Origin: Argyresthia goedartella
Lineage: Eukaryota > Arthropoda > Insecta > Lepidoptera > Argyresthiidae
Reading direction: 5' to 3'
Length of the DNA stretch: 64,000 bases
Assembly: GCA_949825045.1 (NCBI GenBank)
Contig: OX463822.1
Span: forward strand, 34,846,703-34,910,702
Shown here piece after piece: positions 19,590 to 30,230 of this stretch. The notes under the pieces were generated by a model that was not told the origin of the DNA, searched no databases, and saw only the letters and a list, made by a program, of their open reading frames with translations. Position numbers and translations under genes: made by a program. How positions within the stretch are numbered: the first letter of the stretch is position 1; each line of letters opens with the position of its first letter.

Positions 19590-20348
19590 TGTGTTCAGCT
19601 CGTACACCCTGATGGGCTGATCTGGGCTCTCTCGCCACAGTATCAGCTGATACCGTCTATCGTCAGGGTGAATGACCGTCTGTCTAAACATCATCCGGAT
19701 GTCAGCTACAAACACAACATTGTGTCGACGGAACCGTGTGATAACATCCGCGATGTCATGGTTCAACTTCGGCCCTGAATGCAAACACTGGTTCAGGTTC
19801 ATGCCGTTAAATGTTGATGCCGATCCATCGAACACTACTCGTATTTTGCCCTCCGGGGTCCTCAAGACCGCGTGATGGGGCAGGAAGCAGTGGTCTTCAC
19901 GCTTCCAGTCGATACCCGAAACCGACATGTGGCCGAGCGACTCGTATTCCCGCATGAAGTCGACGTACTTCTGCCGGAAAATCCCGTCACGCTTCATGCG
20001 TCGTTCCATCGACAGAAGCCGCGTCTCGGCTGCATGGTGAGAACTGCCCAGCGGTGGGCGATCACTCCGGAATGGAAGACGTGTGAGAAATCGACCTGAC
20101 CGAAGGCGACCAGTATTGTTCCGATAAAACTGTTCACACTCTTCTTCAACCGGGTCCAACCGGCGGACCGTAGGTGGTTCCTCCACCTCCCAAAACTTCT
20201 GTATCACCTCCGAGAGTACAGAACCGAATAAGGGACTACGAGTCGCTAGGCGTGGGGCAGTCGGCATGACCGGACCCATTACCGCATGGCCCAGTCTGGT
20301 GTTGACCGAAACCAGACCAGTCGCCTGCAACACGTGGACACCTGGCAC
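19590..20348 (-). pseudogene. BEL/Pao reverse transcriptase, N-terminal part (shifted frame)
   Basis: Carries VIQKFWEVEEPPTV, PVEEECEQFYRNNTGR, KIRVVFDGSASTFNGMNLNQ and FVADIRMMFRQTVIHPDD, the BEL/Pao RT palm start with its first catalytic Asp in VADI. It is in a frame different from both the protease before it and the YVDD part after it, which share a frame. So two indels enclose this segment; the second lies near 19590 at ELNTT/TYGLRSSP. Confidence 0.85.
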
Positions 20349-21126
20349 TAACAGGTAACAATAAAATGTCTACTGGGCCCGGAATATCGAACTCCGGGTC
20401 AGCCAGTGACAACCCAGCGACCAACTGTCGCACCGAGGGCGACAACCGTACGTGAGGGTGTGAGCCCATCACATTAGGCATGACTAATGCCGTGACCGTC
20501 AGATTCACCGATGAATCCACCCGTGACGAGAGAGTAATCCGACATACTCCCTTAACGGAACCGACTTCCGTGTTCCCAATTCCCCGAATGGAATGTGGAT
20601 ACTCCCTTACCGAAATGCCCAACCGTCTTACAAGGTTGCACGAGACTAAGCACCCCTGGGCCCCTGAGTCCAATAGTGCTCGTGCCACACAAGATTTGCC
20701 GTCCTAACTCCACGCTATCACCGAGGCGGTGGGGAGCATGACCGTCTGTGGAGTGGCGGCACCCTGTAAGTGGGCGGCGTGTCCCTAGCGGGAACCTCCG
20801 CGGGATCCGAACCCGCTGGGACCCCCGTCGGCCTGGTAACTCGGCTGCTGATATGCCACCGGTGGCATATCAGACCGTATGTACATCAGGGGGTCCCAAC
20901 CCGCATAATAGGCCCCTCGCTGTCCCGGTATCCGACCATACCGGACTGTGTACGGTGTGCCCGGTGGCCACCGTGAATGGAGGGGGGAGAGCGGATCCAA
21001 CCTGGGGCGCTCTAGGAATGGGGGCGACATCCGACTGTTCGCCTCCCTGTTCGCCTCCCAGAGCGACGGGCAGGGTGGCGCAGAAGGTGGTGGGCTCCCA
21101 GCCTTCGCGCCACTCATAGGTGCCAT
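20236..21126 (-). pseudogene. BEL/Pao linker and aspartic protease
   Basis: The proline/glycine-rich linker (21126-20785, PPPSAPPCPSLWEAN) runs in the same frame into the protease but is broken by two TAG stops (near 20785 and 20705). The protease reads TVMLPTASVIAWS, stop, DGKSCVARALLDSGAQGCLVS. DSGA is the catalytic triad of retropepsins. RRLGISVREYPHSIRGIGN and LSLADPEFDIPGPVDILL follow as in other BEL proteases. After DILL the frame shifts into the RT frame at about 20345. Confidence 0.8.
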
Positions 21127-21335
21127 CTGACACCCGCCCGTAACACGCGGTGAGCCAGTGGCCCGAAGTCCTCGCTGACCCTGGACAGCGGCGACCGAAC
21201 CCCGGCTATCCCGCCTGTTACCCCCCGCGCTGCCCCCTTCCCCTCGGGGGGGGGGTCCCGTCCGCGGGTACCCCAGTCACCCCGTTGGTGACTCCCGTTG
21301 CCCGGAGGGGGACTGGGTCCGGCCCTGGTTGGGCC

Positions 21336-22601
21336 CTATGACCGACCAACCTGAGTCCGGCCCTGGTGACCGTCCGAAGGGCCTGACCGGTTCAGGCACA
21401 ACACGATGTGGTGCTTGCCACCGCAGCACTCACAGGGGGACGCGCGTGAGCACTCGCTCAGCGGGTGCGGCCCCAAACAACCGAAACACAATGGGTGGCG
21501 GAAGACTACCTTCCTGCGGGCAGCTACCCCGAGCGCCTTAAAGTTGGCGCTACTGGTCACCTCATGACCGGCACTGTCGCAGTGCACACAGCCGTCACCC
21601 GACGGCGCGGCATTCAAAACGCCAAATTGTTTTGACCGCCCACCCCCCCGTGGGGGCGGGGGGCGCGGCCCCTCCCGCATCCGCGCGGGTTGGCGCTGCA
21701 CACTGGCCTCCGTATCCAATGTGTCGCATCGCCTGCATTCACCCTCCAAAAAATCCGTTAATTGGACGAGCGTGGGCAGTTCCGAGCTACTGCCCCCATG
21801 CAGCTGTTCAAACCGACTTTGAACAGCTGCAGGCAACCGTGACAAAACCATATACAACACGATATATGACCATTGGTCTACCGGCAGACCAAGGTTCTGA
21901 AGGGCCTTAGTGGCCACCAGCACAGGGTTGAGCACCTGTACCCGGATGTCAACATCCCGGGTTACTCTTGGGATGCTAAACAGCTTCCCCAGCTGCGCAT
22001 CAACCAACCGCCGTTTGTGCTGGTAGCGGTCAAACAATATGGACCGGGCTATCTCGTAATTGCCTGCCGTGACCGTTAGGTGACCGACCAACTCCTTCGG
22101 TTCACCCCGCAGTGCCATCAATAGTTGGGCCAACTTGTAAGCGTTGTCCAGGTCGTCCCGACCGTGGACCAAACTATCGAACAAATTGATGAATGCCGGC
22201 CACTCATCAATTGCCCCACCGAAGGCCGGAATCTCCAGGTGTGGCAGCCGTCCAACAACACCCTTAGAGGGCGGGTCTCCGCTACCCTCCCCGCGGTTAT
22301 TCCGTCGCGACCGCTTAATTTTCTCCGCGCGACGCTCGATGTCGCCCAAGCACTCCATCGCTTGGTCAGCATCCGCGCAGAGCTGCTTCACTGCAGCCAC
22401 CGAAGCCTCATCCGTAAGCCCGAGGGCTTCAGCCTCCGCAGCCAGCCGACACACCTTCCCGACGCGTGTCATTGCGTCCTCCACACGCTTGAGCAGGACA
22501 TCGTCCATGTCAGGTCGCTCCACATACTTGTGAGTATGGGCGAGCCATCTCATCTCCTCACGGACACCATACCGCAGTACCGTCAAGGGCGAAGGTGCCA
22601 T
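21336..22601 (-). CDS. BEL/Pao Gag
   Basis: This is a 421-residue Gag that would form the particle and bind RNA. An N-terminal helical part (residues 1-95, VEDAMTRVGKVCRLAAEAEA, ERRAEKIKRSRR) leads into the DUF1759 capsid-like region typical of BEL/Pao (LPHLEIPAFGGAIDEWPAF, SLVHGRDDLDNAYKLAQLL, RSILFDRYQHKRRLVDAQL). Near the end are cysteine-histidine knuckles: CVHCDSAGH, CFGCLGPHPLSEC and CECCGGKHHIVLC. The last two fit the C-x2-C-x3/4-H-x4-C pattern. The frame stays open to 21336. Downstream, a proline-rich linker leads to the protease with frame change and two in-frame TAG codons. Confidence 0.85.
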   Translation of the reverse strand: MAPSPLTVLRYGVREEMRWLAHTHKYVERPDMDDVLLKRVEDAMTRVGKVCRLAAEAEALGLTDEASVAAVKQLCADADQAMECLGDIERRAEKIKRSRRNNRGEGSGDPPSKGVVGRLPHLEIPAFGGAIDEWPAFINLFDSLVHGRDDLDNAYKLAQLLMALRGEPKELVGHLTVTAGNYEIARSILFDRYQHKRRLVDAQLGKLFSIPRVTRDVDIRVQVLNPVLVATKALQNLGLPVDQWSYIVLYMVLSRLPAAVQSRFEQLHGGSSSELPTLVQLTDFLEGECRRCDTLDTEASVQRQPARMREGPRPPPPRGGGRSKQFGVLNAAPSGDGCVHCDSAGHEVTSSANFKALGVAARRKVVFRHPLCFGCLGPHPLSECSRASPCECCGGKHHIVLCLNRSGPSDGHQGRTQVGRS

Positions 22602-23388
22602 GGTTACCGATTCAATTGTTTCTGGTCCTATGCTTCACTACCGAACTAAGCACAGCCAGAGACCAGCACTTGCCCGTCAGCGCTGGGCACAGAAATTAAA
22701 ACTAAGTTGTAAAAACCAAGGCAACCACTAAAACAATTAAATCCTAAACAATATTTAATATGGTCGCCCTGTGGACATACACCTTATAAATATACACTCT
22801 AAATCAATTAGAGAATGCCACCATAAAACACAATACAAAAAACCCACAAAACTTGATTATGAAAACAATACAAAATAATAAGTGGTGGGCTCCGAGACTA
22901 TAAACCTAAACAATATAGCACCCTAAACCACACTGGATTCCGAAATCCAAGCTATTTTTAATATAATGAAGGTAGCTGTGACCTTTTAGAAGTGGCCCCT
23001 CCGATATGGCCCACACTTCTACTGAGGTCAGCAAAATCAGCTTAATACCCCTTAAATAGCCTGACCCTGCTCTGTAAACCGAAATAACACTGCAGTACTA
23101 TAGAACCCGACGTTCTACCGCAAGTAATACAATCTAGTTACTTCGCAGAATGACTGTTCAATCTTTTATGCGCACAAACAGTAGTTTCCGACTACAAATT
23201 TATAATAATTGTTAACTAAATTGACACTTATACTTTCACTAACCGAAAATGAACTTTAATTGTGGTATACCGACCACAGACTCATTGCCGACTTGCCGGC
23301 CAATCTGAGATATTCTTTTCTCCCAACTACAATGTGGCAAAAAAAAAAACAACCCTACAACCGTCCGTGAATCGGTGATTTCCCACTA
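22602..23388 (-). other. BEL/Pao 5' leader
   Basis: About 790 bp between primer site and gag ATG. AT-rich with no ORF of note; includes a run of a at 23339-23349. It would carry packaging signals, none of which I can identify. Confidence 0.55.
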
Positions 23389-23409
23389 GGAAACCACGCT
23401 CTGCTACCA
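23389..23409 (-). other. Primer binding site for initiator Met-tRNA
   Basis: Four nt inside the 5' LTR, the minus strand reads TGGTAGCAGAGC then GTGGTTTCC, complementary to the 3' end of eukaryotic initiator tRNA-Met (ends ...CTCTGCTACCA) with about two mismatches in the first twenty positions. This is where minus-strand DNA synthesis would start. Confidence 0.8.
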
Positions 23410-23413
23410 AGAT

Positions 23414-23975
23414 TGTTTAATTCCACGCCTCAACCGAACGGCGTGGAATCTTGAGGGGCTGGGTTTTTGCCAGCACGGGAGAGAAAATCTTGATTGTTAC
23501 TTTACCTTGTCGTCGCAGACCGGAAATCGAAAGCTCGATTCGAGGCAGGAAACGGGATAGGAGCACAAGTTTGGGTAGGATAGGGACTGAATCTCACTAT
23601 TCGCTGCCCGAAGCTGTCCCCGGCGTGCTGCCTGCCAACACGAGGAGTCGCCGTCCGATACGACGATGTCCAATCACAACACGGATCACTCAACCGCTGA
23701 CGCGAATCTACTTATTTCTCGACGATGTTGATGATTAAGCACTCCGACCAGGCCCGACGCCTGTATTAGACAATTGTTACACCGAAATACAATCAATGGC
23801 CCGACGCCTGAGCAGACATGTTTTTTCTCCCGACGAGAAAAAGATAACCTCCAATTTTTCATCTCGTTAGTACGAGTGACAGCTGCGGTTCCGTTTTCGC
23901 TAGTGATGTCCCGATTTCTCGCGGTCGATCCGCGCAACAAAAAACCGGTGCGTTCCGAAGCATAAATATTAAACA
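23414..23975 (-). repeat. BEL/Pao 5' LTR
   Basis: The promoter-bearing LTR for the minus-strand element. Compared with the other LTR it has ggcgtgg for gtcgtgg, gaagctgtcccc for gacgctgtcgcc and a few other changes. The AGTAG duplication follows at 23976. Confidence 0.95.
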
Positions 23976-23980
23976 AGTAG

Positions 23981-25080
23981 GTAACGCTAATGAGTATGAG
24001 AGAGACGGAATCTGGATGCGACTCAATAGCATTACTTCCTCGGAATATTTCGTTAATCGTGTTGTTTTATTGAAGAAATTTGTATTTTCAGTATTTACCT
24101 GTGAAATGTTATACCCTTGTTATGGAAATTTGTCGAATCACTCGATTTCCACATAGGACAACGGCACAGGCCGGCATTATAGAAAATAAAGCTAAGTGTT
24201 GTCAGTTTTTTAAGGCGATCAGCGCGTGCACTCGGGAATTCTCGCTGAGAGCAACTGATTGCACTGTATGCACACTGGGCATACAACGGTCAGCCGTTAC
24301 GCGGCGGCTTGCCCTCTCTCTAATATTCAATGCTCTCTGACTAGAACAGTTAGCAGCATATTCTTCTAAAGCATGTTTTTGTCTATTGTTGTATAACAGT
24401 GTTGCTCAGTGCTCACACTTATTCTCGTAGTGTCGGGGATCTGCCAGAAAATATTTTGGAAGCAAGGGATCGATTAATTTACTATAGGTATGTGTCTCTG
24501 CATGTCCAGCACAGCCGGTTCCAAGCCTGGATAAAAGAGGAGGGTTCATCGTGGGTAAGGCTGCCGTACGTCACGATTTTTGGTCCTAGTCAAGATTCCG
24601 GCCGGACTTGGAAATTGTCAGGATCTTTGGCTATTAGAGAAAAAAAAACAAATCAAAGAAATTTAGTTTTATTTATTGTTGTTTTCTTTGGTAACAATCA
24701 ACTAGGTACATTGGCAGTAAATAATAAGCTAACTAACTCGTTCGTTGAGAGACGAGCCGCGAGCGGTGCGCGGGGTGTCCCCTCCCCTCCCCTTCTATGC
24801 TCATTTCACGGACCGGCCGGCAGCATGGCGAGACACGCGAACGAAAAATAGGTACCTACCTACTTATTTTTGTCACACCACACCACCGTGGTGGACGGGT
24901 GCTTTAGCAGAATGTCAGGACTTTTTATTAGAAACCAGGATTTTTGTCAGGAGTTTACAGCATATGACAACCCTAATCGTGGGGCAAACCACCCAAAATG
25001 ATAAAAAAATGGTTACGAATGCCTACATGAGAAATAATCCCGGACTGCCCCAACTACAACAACCTCGGCTAGGAGTCTAT
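23981..25080. other. Intergenic stretch, leads into an RTE-like fragment
   Basis: No gene is supported. The first part continues the host DNA split by the BEL element. A GC-rich patch at 24745-24845 may be the leader of the RTE-like element whose endonuclease begins at 25090. Two ORFs across 24399-25128 show no family motif. Confidence 0.4.
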
Positions 25081-25258
25081 CCAAACTGCATGCGAATTGG
25101 AACTTGGAACATTCAGACAATGTTGTAAGCTGGAAAGATATTCAAACAATACAACCTGGATAGATATTCAAACAATACAAACACTCCCCCCTCGCCCCTC
25201 GTGAGGTGAAGGTTGCAGTACGGACGCTCTTGCTATTAAAATTCATAATAAAGACACA

Positions 25259-26284
25259 ATGTCGATTTTAACAGCCGAAATAGTGGAAACGTTAGTAAAA
25301 AAGTGCCTAGAACCCATAGAACTCAAGTTGTGTGAGTTAGAGGCTGCTATCGCGCGTCTAGGAGAAGAAAGAGGAGACAATCGAAGTTCTACAAAGCCGA
25401 ATTCTGCGGCCGCCATAACACCCCAAGCAGCCCAACCGCTACCGAAGATTGCCGAACGAAAAAAGCTGACGGCGAATGAGCCGCCACGAGGTGCATCAAC
25501 ATCTGCACGAGTTGTACAGTATGGCCCAATCACTGCTCGTGAACAGCGCGCCAACGCTCGATTCAAACCGCCTCAGCACCAACCAGCGACCGTTAAACCA
25601 TCGAAACCGCCGGCGAATTCATTAGAGCAAGGGGTAAAGACTGCGGCTGCCCCCATCGTTCGGAAGTCTCTCTCCACACATCCGAACACGATGGATACCT
25701 ATGTTGACGCTGTTAAAACGATAGAGACATTATCCCCATTAACGGCTGCTGATCCAATAAATGATATTATGACCCCAAGCCTGATTATTGCAGAAAATGA
25801 CGACTGGCACGTAGTACAGAAACGCGGACGGCGTCGAAACTCTAGGACTAATGTCATCTGCGGGACCGGCTCTGTTGACCCGGATCTACAGACAGTAGAA
25901 AGGACTAAGAAGATCCACGCTTGTTTCCTACGTCCAGAAACTACAGCGGAGTCCATGCTTGCCTACATGGAGAAGAAGCAGCCTACAGGAAGCTACAAAG
26001 TGGATAAGCTTGACCTCAAACATGAGTACTACGCATCATTTGCCATATCAATCCCGACAAGTAAGTTCGACTTCTTCATGAAACCAGACAACTGGCCGCC
26101 GAGGACCGAGGTAACGGAGTGGTTTCGTCCCAGCAGTAGGCGAGCGGCGCGTTCGTCCCCTGACGCCAGCTCCCGGAGGAGACCCGGCCGCAAACCCCGA
26201 GCCGGCGACAGCGCAGCCTGCGCCCGTCCCCCTGCCGCCGTCACCCCCGCCGCCGCCAGCCCCCCAAATACAGGCAAGCAGTAA
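25259..26284 (+). CDS. LINE ORF1 protein
   Basis: A 341-residue ORF beginning MSILTAEIVETLVKKCLEP. Residues 15-45 could form a short coiled coil. The middle (residues 45-180) is low-complexity and rich in Pro, Ala, Lys. Residues about 220-290 (LQTVERTKKIHACFLRPET, YKVDKLDLKHEYYASFAISI, FFMKPDNWPPRTEVTEWFRP) form a compact conserved-looking C-terminal domain that I recall from insect LINE ORF1 proteins. No zinc knuckle is present. The stop taa at 26282-26284 is followed in the same frame by ORF2. It presumably binds the element RNA. Confidence 0.75.
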   Translation: MSILTAEIVETLVKKCLEPIELKLCELEAAIARLGEERGDNRSSTKPNSAAAITPQAAQPLPKIAERKKLTANEPPRGASTSARVVQYGPITAREQRANARFKPPQHQPATVKPSKPPANSLEQGVKTAAAPIVRKSLSTHPNTMDTYVDAVKTIETLSPLTAADPINDIMTPSLIIAENDDWHVVQKRGRRRNSRTNVICGTGSVDPDLQTVERTKKIHACFLRPETTAESMLAYMEKKQPTGSYKVDKLDLKHEYYASFAISIPTSKFDFFMKPDNWPPRTEVTEWFRPSSRRAARSSPDASSRRRPGRKPRAGDSAACARPPAAVTPAAASPPNTGKQ

Positions 26285-27487
26285 AAAACCACCATCACCA
26301 TTGCATTGCAAAATATACAATCATTAAATAATAAAACAAGAAGCTTAGAAGTGTTAACACAAGATGAGTTAAAATGTAATATAATAGCTATAGCAGAGCA
26401 CTGGCTAAAAAGCAATGAGTTGCAATGTATTCACTTGACTAATTTTACTCTGATATCAAGCTATTGTCGATCCAATTATGAACACGGTGGTTCGTGCTTA
26501 TTTGTAAATAACAATACAAAAGCCATCGAACATTCTGACATCTGTAAATTAGCCGTTGAACGCTACTGTGAAATATCGGCTATTGAGTTATTAGACTACA
26601 AATTACTAGTAGTATGCTTTTATCGTACTAATTAAATCAAGGCATCTGACTTCATAGCTGTATTAGATAATCTTCTTGGTAAAATTAACGAGACCGGCCT
26701 CGAGTGTATTGTCTTAGGAGACGCGAATATTGACACAATGACAGACAGTTCTGAACACAAAGAACTTAGGGCCACACTCGAATCACATAGCTTTAGGAGC
26801 TTGGTAGACTTCCCTACGCGCATAGCATCCACATCGGCGACATCACTCGACCACATCTACACCAACACTGGGGACCGGTTCACCGCTGCGGTGCGACCCG
26901 TCTCCACAAACCTGAGTGACCACTTGTGCGTCCGCGCGGAGCTGGTGTGCGGGGCGCTGCCCCCTCGCCCTCCCGCCACCCGCTTGGTCAGAGACTACAC
27001 AGCGGCTTCTCGAGCTCAATTTGCACTAGCTATAAGTAGTGTAGATTGGGAGTATTTGTTCCGTAGCAAGACAAACATTGAGGAGCTTGCCCGGTCATTA
27101 TTAAATGTTATTATAAGTAAATCAAATATATGCTTTCCCCTTAAACGTAAGCCTAATGTTAACAAAGCTAAATCATGGGTCACGAAAGAGACACTTTATT
27201 TAAAATCTTTGCTGTTTGATCTCATAGAAACTAAAACTGCCTACCCGAATAATAGTCGTCTTGTCGAGAAAATTGATGAATTAACGAAGAGTTTCAAAAA
27301 CAAACTACATACGCAGAGACTTGAGTACTTCTCCGCTTTAATTAGAAAAAGTGACAACGTCGTAAAAACAATGTGCCGAATAGTTCATACCGAGACTTGT
27401 AGAACTAGAAAGGCTCATGTTGATTTTACCCAAATTATCAAATTATCCGACGCGGGCCAAACTTTCTTATCTAAAAACATGTCGTAG
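26285..27487 (+). pseudogene. LINE ORF2, endonuclease and linker (one stop)
   Basis: In frame with ORF1 after its stop: ITIALQNIQSLNNKTRSLE begins the endonuclease, with IIAIAEHWL, GGSCLFVNN and YKLLVVCFYRTN, then a TAA at 26633-26635. The same frame continues FIAVLDNLLGKINE, IVLGDANIDTM, SLDHIYTN and NLSDHLCVRAEL (final endonuclease block). The linker to the RT follows to 27487, where a frameshift moves on to VDHLNLQFVN in the RT frame. No ATG precedes the endonuclease start. Confidence 0.85.
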
Positions 27488-29148
27488 ATCACCTCAACCT
27501 GCAATTTGTTAATACAGCCCGGCTGTGTGGAGCCCCGCACGCCGACGTGTGCACTGCGCGCACCTCACTGCTGGCTGCGCACGCGCGGACTGACTGCTCG
27601 CTGCGGTTCTGCCCGTTCACACCGGCCGAACTCTTTCGTATTATTAAAAAAAGGGTAGCAAACAAACCAACTAAAGATATCTATGATATCTCAATAAGCC
27701 TTATTTATAATATCGCCGAATACATATGCAACCCACTCTCTGTGATTTTCAATGGGTGCATAAAACTTGGCACTTACCCAAAGTGCATGAAACAAGTAAA
27801 AGTGAGCCCATTATACAAGGGTAAAAAAGATGATCCCAGCCACTATCGTCCGATCTCGATTATACCAGCGATAGCAAAGATTCTGGAAAATGGACTCGGC
27901 TCCCGTCTCACTGACTATCTCGCGAACACCTCAGCCCTGACGGACCGGCAGTATGCTTACCGCGAGGGACGCTCCACCACCCAGCTAGCGAGAGAGATAG
28001 TGAAGAGAGTGCTGGATGCTCGTGAGCGAGGCCAAGCCGTCGCTGTGCTCTTCTGTGATCTGTCGAAAGCTTTCGATGTTGCAGATCACAATGTGCTGCA
28101 CATGAAGCTACAGCACTACGGAATTGCCGGACCTGCCTTGGCGTTGCTAACAAGTTTCATGCGCGAAAGAACGCAGTTCGTAGTCGGAGCGGCGGGCACA
28201 GTAAAGTCAGACGGCCTCTCGACAGATATGGGCGTACCACAGGGATCTTCACTGTCAAACATAGCATTTTCCCTGCTTTTAAACGACTTGCCCAACGCGA
28301 TTAAGGGAGGTGAAATATTTTTCTTTGCTGATGATGTGGCCGCACTAGTGATTGCACCGACGACAGCAGAACTAGAAATTCATCTAAATTCAGTAGCCAG
28401 CCGGATGTGCCTTTGGTTTCACCAAAATGGTCTTTTATTAAATACAACTAAAACACAATTCATCCAATTCGATCTCTCTGGACGTAAAAGACCTAACCTA
28501 GCTGTCGAAGCGAATGGAATTCCAATTAAACAAGTCCATACTGCACCATTTCTGGGCTTTCAGGTGGATCAAGCATTAACGTGGGACGCTCACATAGATA
28601 GACTGTGTGGAAAACTGGCTAGCGCATGCTTCGCGCTAAGTCGGCTTTCGTGTACGCTACCAGCAGAGTCGATGCGCACGTACTACTTTGCGACGGTGCA
28701 CTCGCTGCTGCAGTACGGCGTGGAGCTGTGGGGGCGCGCGGCGCAGTGGCACCGCGTGTTTGTGTTGCAGAAACGCGCCGTGCGGCTGCTGGCGAGAGTA
28801 CCGACTGACGAGTCCGCGAAACCGCACTTTAAACATCTCAAAATTCTCACATTACCTAGCATTCTTATTTTCCAAGTGGCCATTTATGTGCGTGAGAATA
28901 TTGACCAATACAAACGACTTGGAGAATCGCATCAATATGAGACACGGAACTCAAATAAACTAGCTGGAATCGTGCACAAGCTTGCTAAAACAAGTAAGGC
29001 GATCCATGTTATGGGTCCGGTAGTCTACAACAAGTTACCTGAAGCTATCACTGGTGCACCGAGTGTGCCCATATTCAAAGTAAGACTGAAAGGATGGCTT
29101 GTCGAGAGGTCCTTTTACAGCTATGATGAATTTATAGAATTAAAATAA
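27488..29148 (+). CDS. LINE ORF2, reverse transcriptase part
   Basis: About 550 residues, open. RT motifs: SHYRPISIIPAIAKILE, FCDLSKAFDVADH (first Asp), GVPQGSSLSNIAF, FFADDVAALVI (FADD catalytic box), then the CR1-like thumb and C-terminus (LLQYGVELWGRAAQWHRV, LQKRAVRLLARVP, HFKHLKILTLPSILIFQVAIY, VMGPVVYNKLPEAI). A GC-rich patch at 28660-28800 encodes the conserved hydrophobic C-terminal motif. Only the shift at about 27487 separates it from the endonuclease. Confidence 0.88.
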
Positions 29149-29814
29149 CTAACCCTTTTTATTGTGTACAATGATGAAATTAGTGTTACTATGTGTATAT
29201 TGAGTTTAATTTAATTTAATATATTGAATTTTAAAAACTGTATTACTATAATTCGATTTAATGAAATAATTTCTGTTGACATAACTCTATGAAATGTATA
29301 TGTGATACATGATATTGATTTTGTAACATCTTAGTGTGACTTGTAATTAATATTATCAATAAATGATGTCTATGTCTATGTCTATGTCTGGGCATCATAG
29401 CCCTACAAGAAGTCAGATATGAGGGTGATGGCTATATAGTCCAAGATGATTTCACACCTTTCTACAGCGGTGATAACAAACAAGGTCTGCACGGAACGGG
29501 CTTCATGGACAGTCAGAAGTTGCAAAACAGTGTTGTTGGTATTCGCATATGCCCCTACAGAAGACACATCAGAAGAGGACAAAGAACTGTTATTACGTAT
29601 ACAACGGTTACTATGGGGTCAGAGAAATCTTTTATATAAAATTTTAGTAATCGTTTACATTGAGGCTCAAATTTTTATACGCTACTATTTATATGCTCTG
29701 CATGTTAGTGTGCATTGTCCCCAAACTGTTTTATACGAAGAAGGTAGGTATATAAACGGAGGATTTTGCGCTGAAAGTTGGTGCACATGATTAACTCTAG
29801 ATATTTTTTTCTTC

Positions 29815-30120
29815 TCTTAGTGGTTAGACATCAGACCACGGAACAAGAGGTCCCGGGTTCTATCCCCAGTCAGGCATGAACCGATGAAGGAAACATGGTG
29901 AGGAAACCTGCATAACAGAATTTTCTGCTACTTATATAAACCTACCCGACAGTGCCCGGTTGGGTATAGTGGGTTAATGATTCTCCTGAGCGGCGATGGG
30001 GTAGCCCCCTGTGCCGCTCAAAAAGATATTCACAATGGCTAAATGTGGGTGCAAATGTGTGCCTCCCTCTGCTGGCAGACTCATGGAATTTTATGAACAA
30101 CTAACATACTTACCTACACC
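29815..30120 (+). mobile_element. tRNA-derived SINE-like repeat
   Basis: An A-box-like tggttagacatc (29820) and a B-box-like gggttctatccc (29855) lie about 35 bp apart, inside cggaacaagaggtcccgggt and followed by ccgatgaaggaaacatggtg, wording I recall from lepidopteran SINEs. The B box has one changed base (t for g). The body runs to about 30120 with no clear tail. Confidence 0.55.
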
Positions 30121-30230
30121 AGTTTGTTAGTAGTATAAACTCTACTAAACACAAACCTAGGGTGTAACCCCCTTTTTGTAGCAACCTACTTATTATATCA
30201 GTCATGCTGAATTTATCACCCTAAAACCAT

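Larger units (their letters stand above)
16321..23975 (-). mobile_element. BEL/Pao LTR retrotransposon, complete ends, pol decayed
   Basis: The LTRs are at 16321-16883 (563 bp) and 23414-23975 (562 bp), both TG...CA, differing by about nine substitutions and one 1-bp gap. AGTAG at 16316-16320 and 23976-23980 is a 5-bp target duplication. On the minus strand the order is 5' LTR (right), primer site, gag (22601-21336), protease (20688-20236), RT/RNase H (20348-18382), integrase (18252-16915), 3' LTR (left), which is BEL/Pao order. Stops interrupt gag-pol at several points and two shifts bracket part of the RT, so it is not autonomous, although the LTR similarity says it inserted fairly recently. 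Confidence 0.93.
25132..29389 (+). mobile_element. Nearly complete LINE with (TGTCTA)n tail
   Basis: Boundaries come from the interrupted RTE frame. It begins ttcaaacaatac, with the motif agatattcaaacaatac repeated 25 bp later, carries ORF1 (25259-26284) and ORF2 (26285-29148) and ends in a short tandem tail of tgtcta at 29366-29389. No target duplication is evident, as is common for CR1-like elements. ORF2 has one stop and one frameshift. A related 3' end lies at 47690-48849. Confidence 0.82.
25090..29600 (+). pseudogene. RTE-like endonuclease fragment split by a LINE
   Basis: The left part 25090-25131 reads MRIGTWNIQTML, stop, AGKI (endonuclease start, TWN). The right part 29390-29600 reads GIIALQEVRYEGDGYIVQDD then YSGDNKQGLHGTGFM, as in RTE-type endonucleases often annotated 'craniofacial development protein 2-like'. 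Removing 25132-29389 joins aagata to ggcatcat in frame. Only the endonuclease N-terminus remains. Confidence 0.75.
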
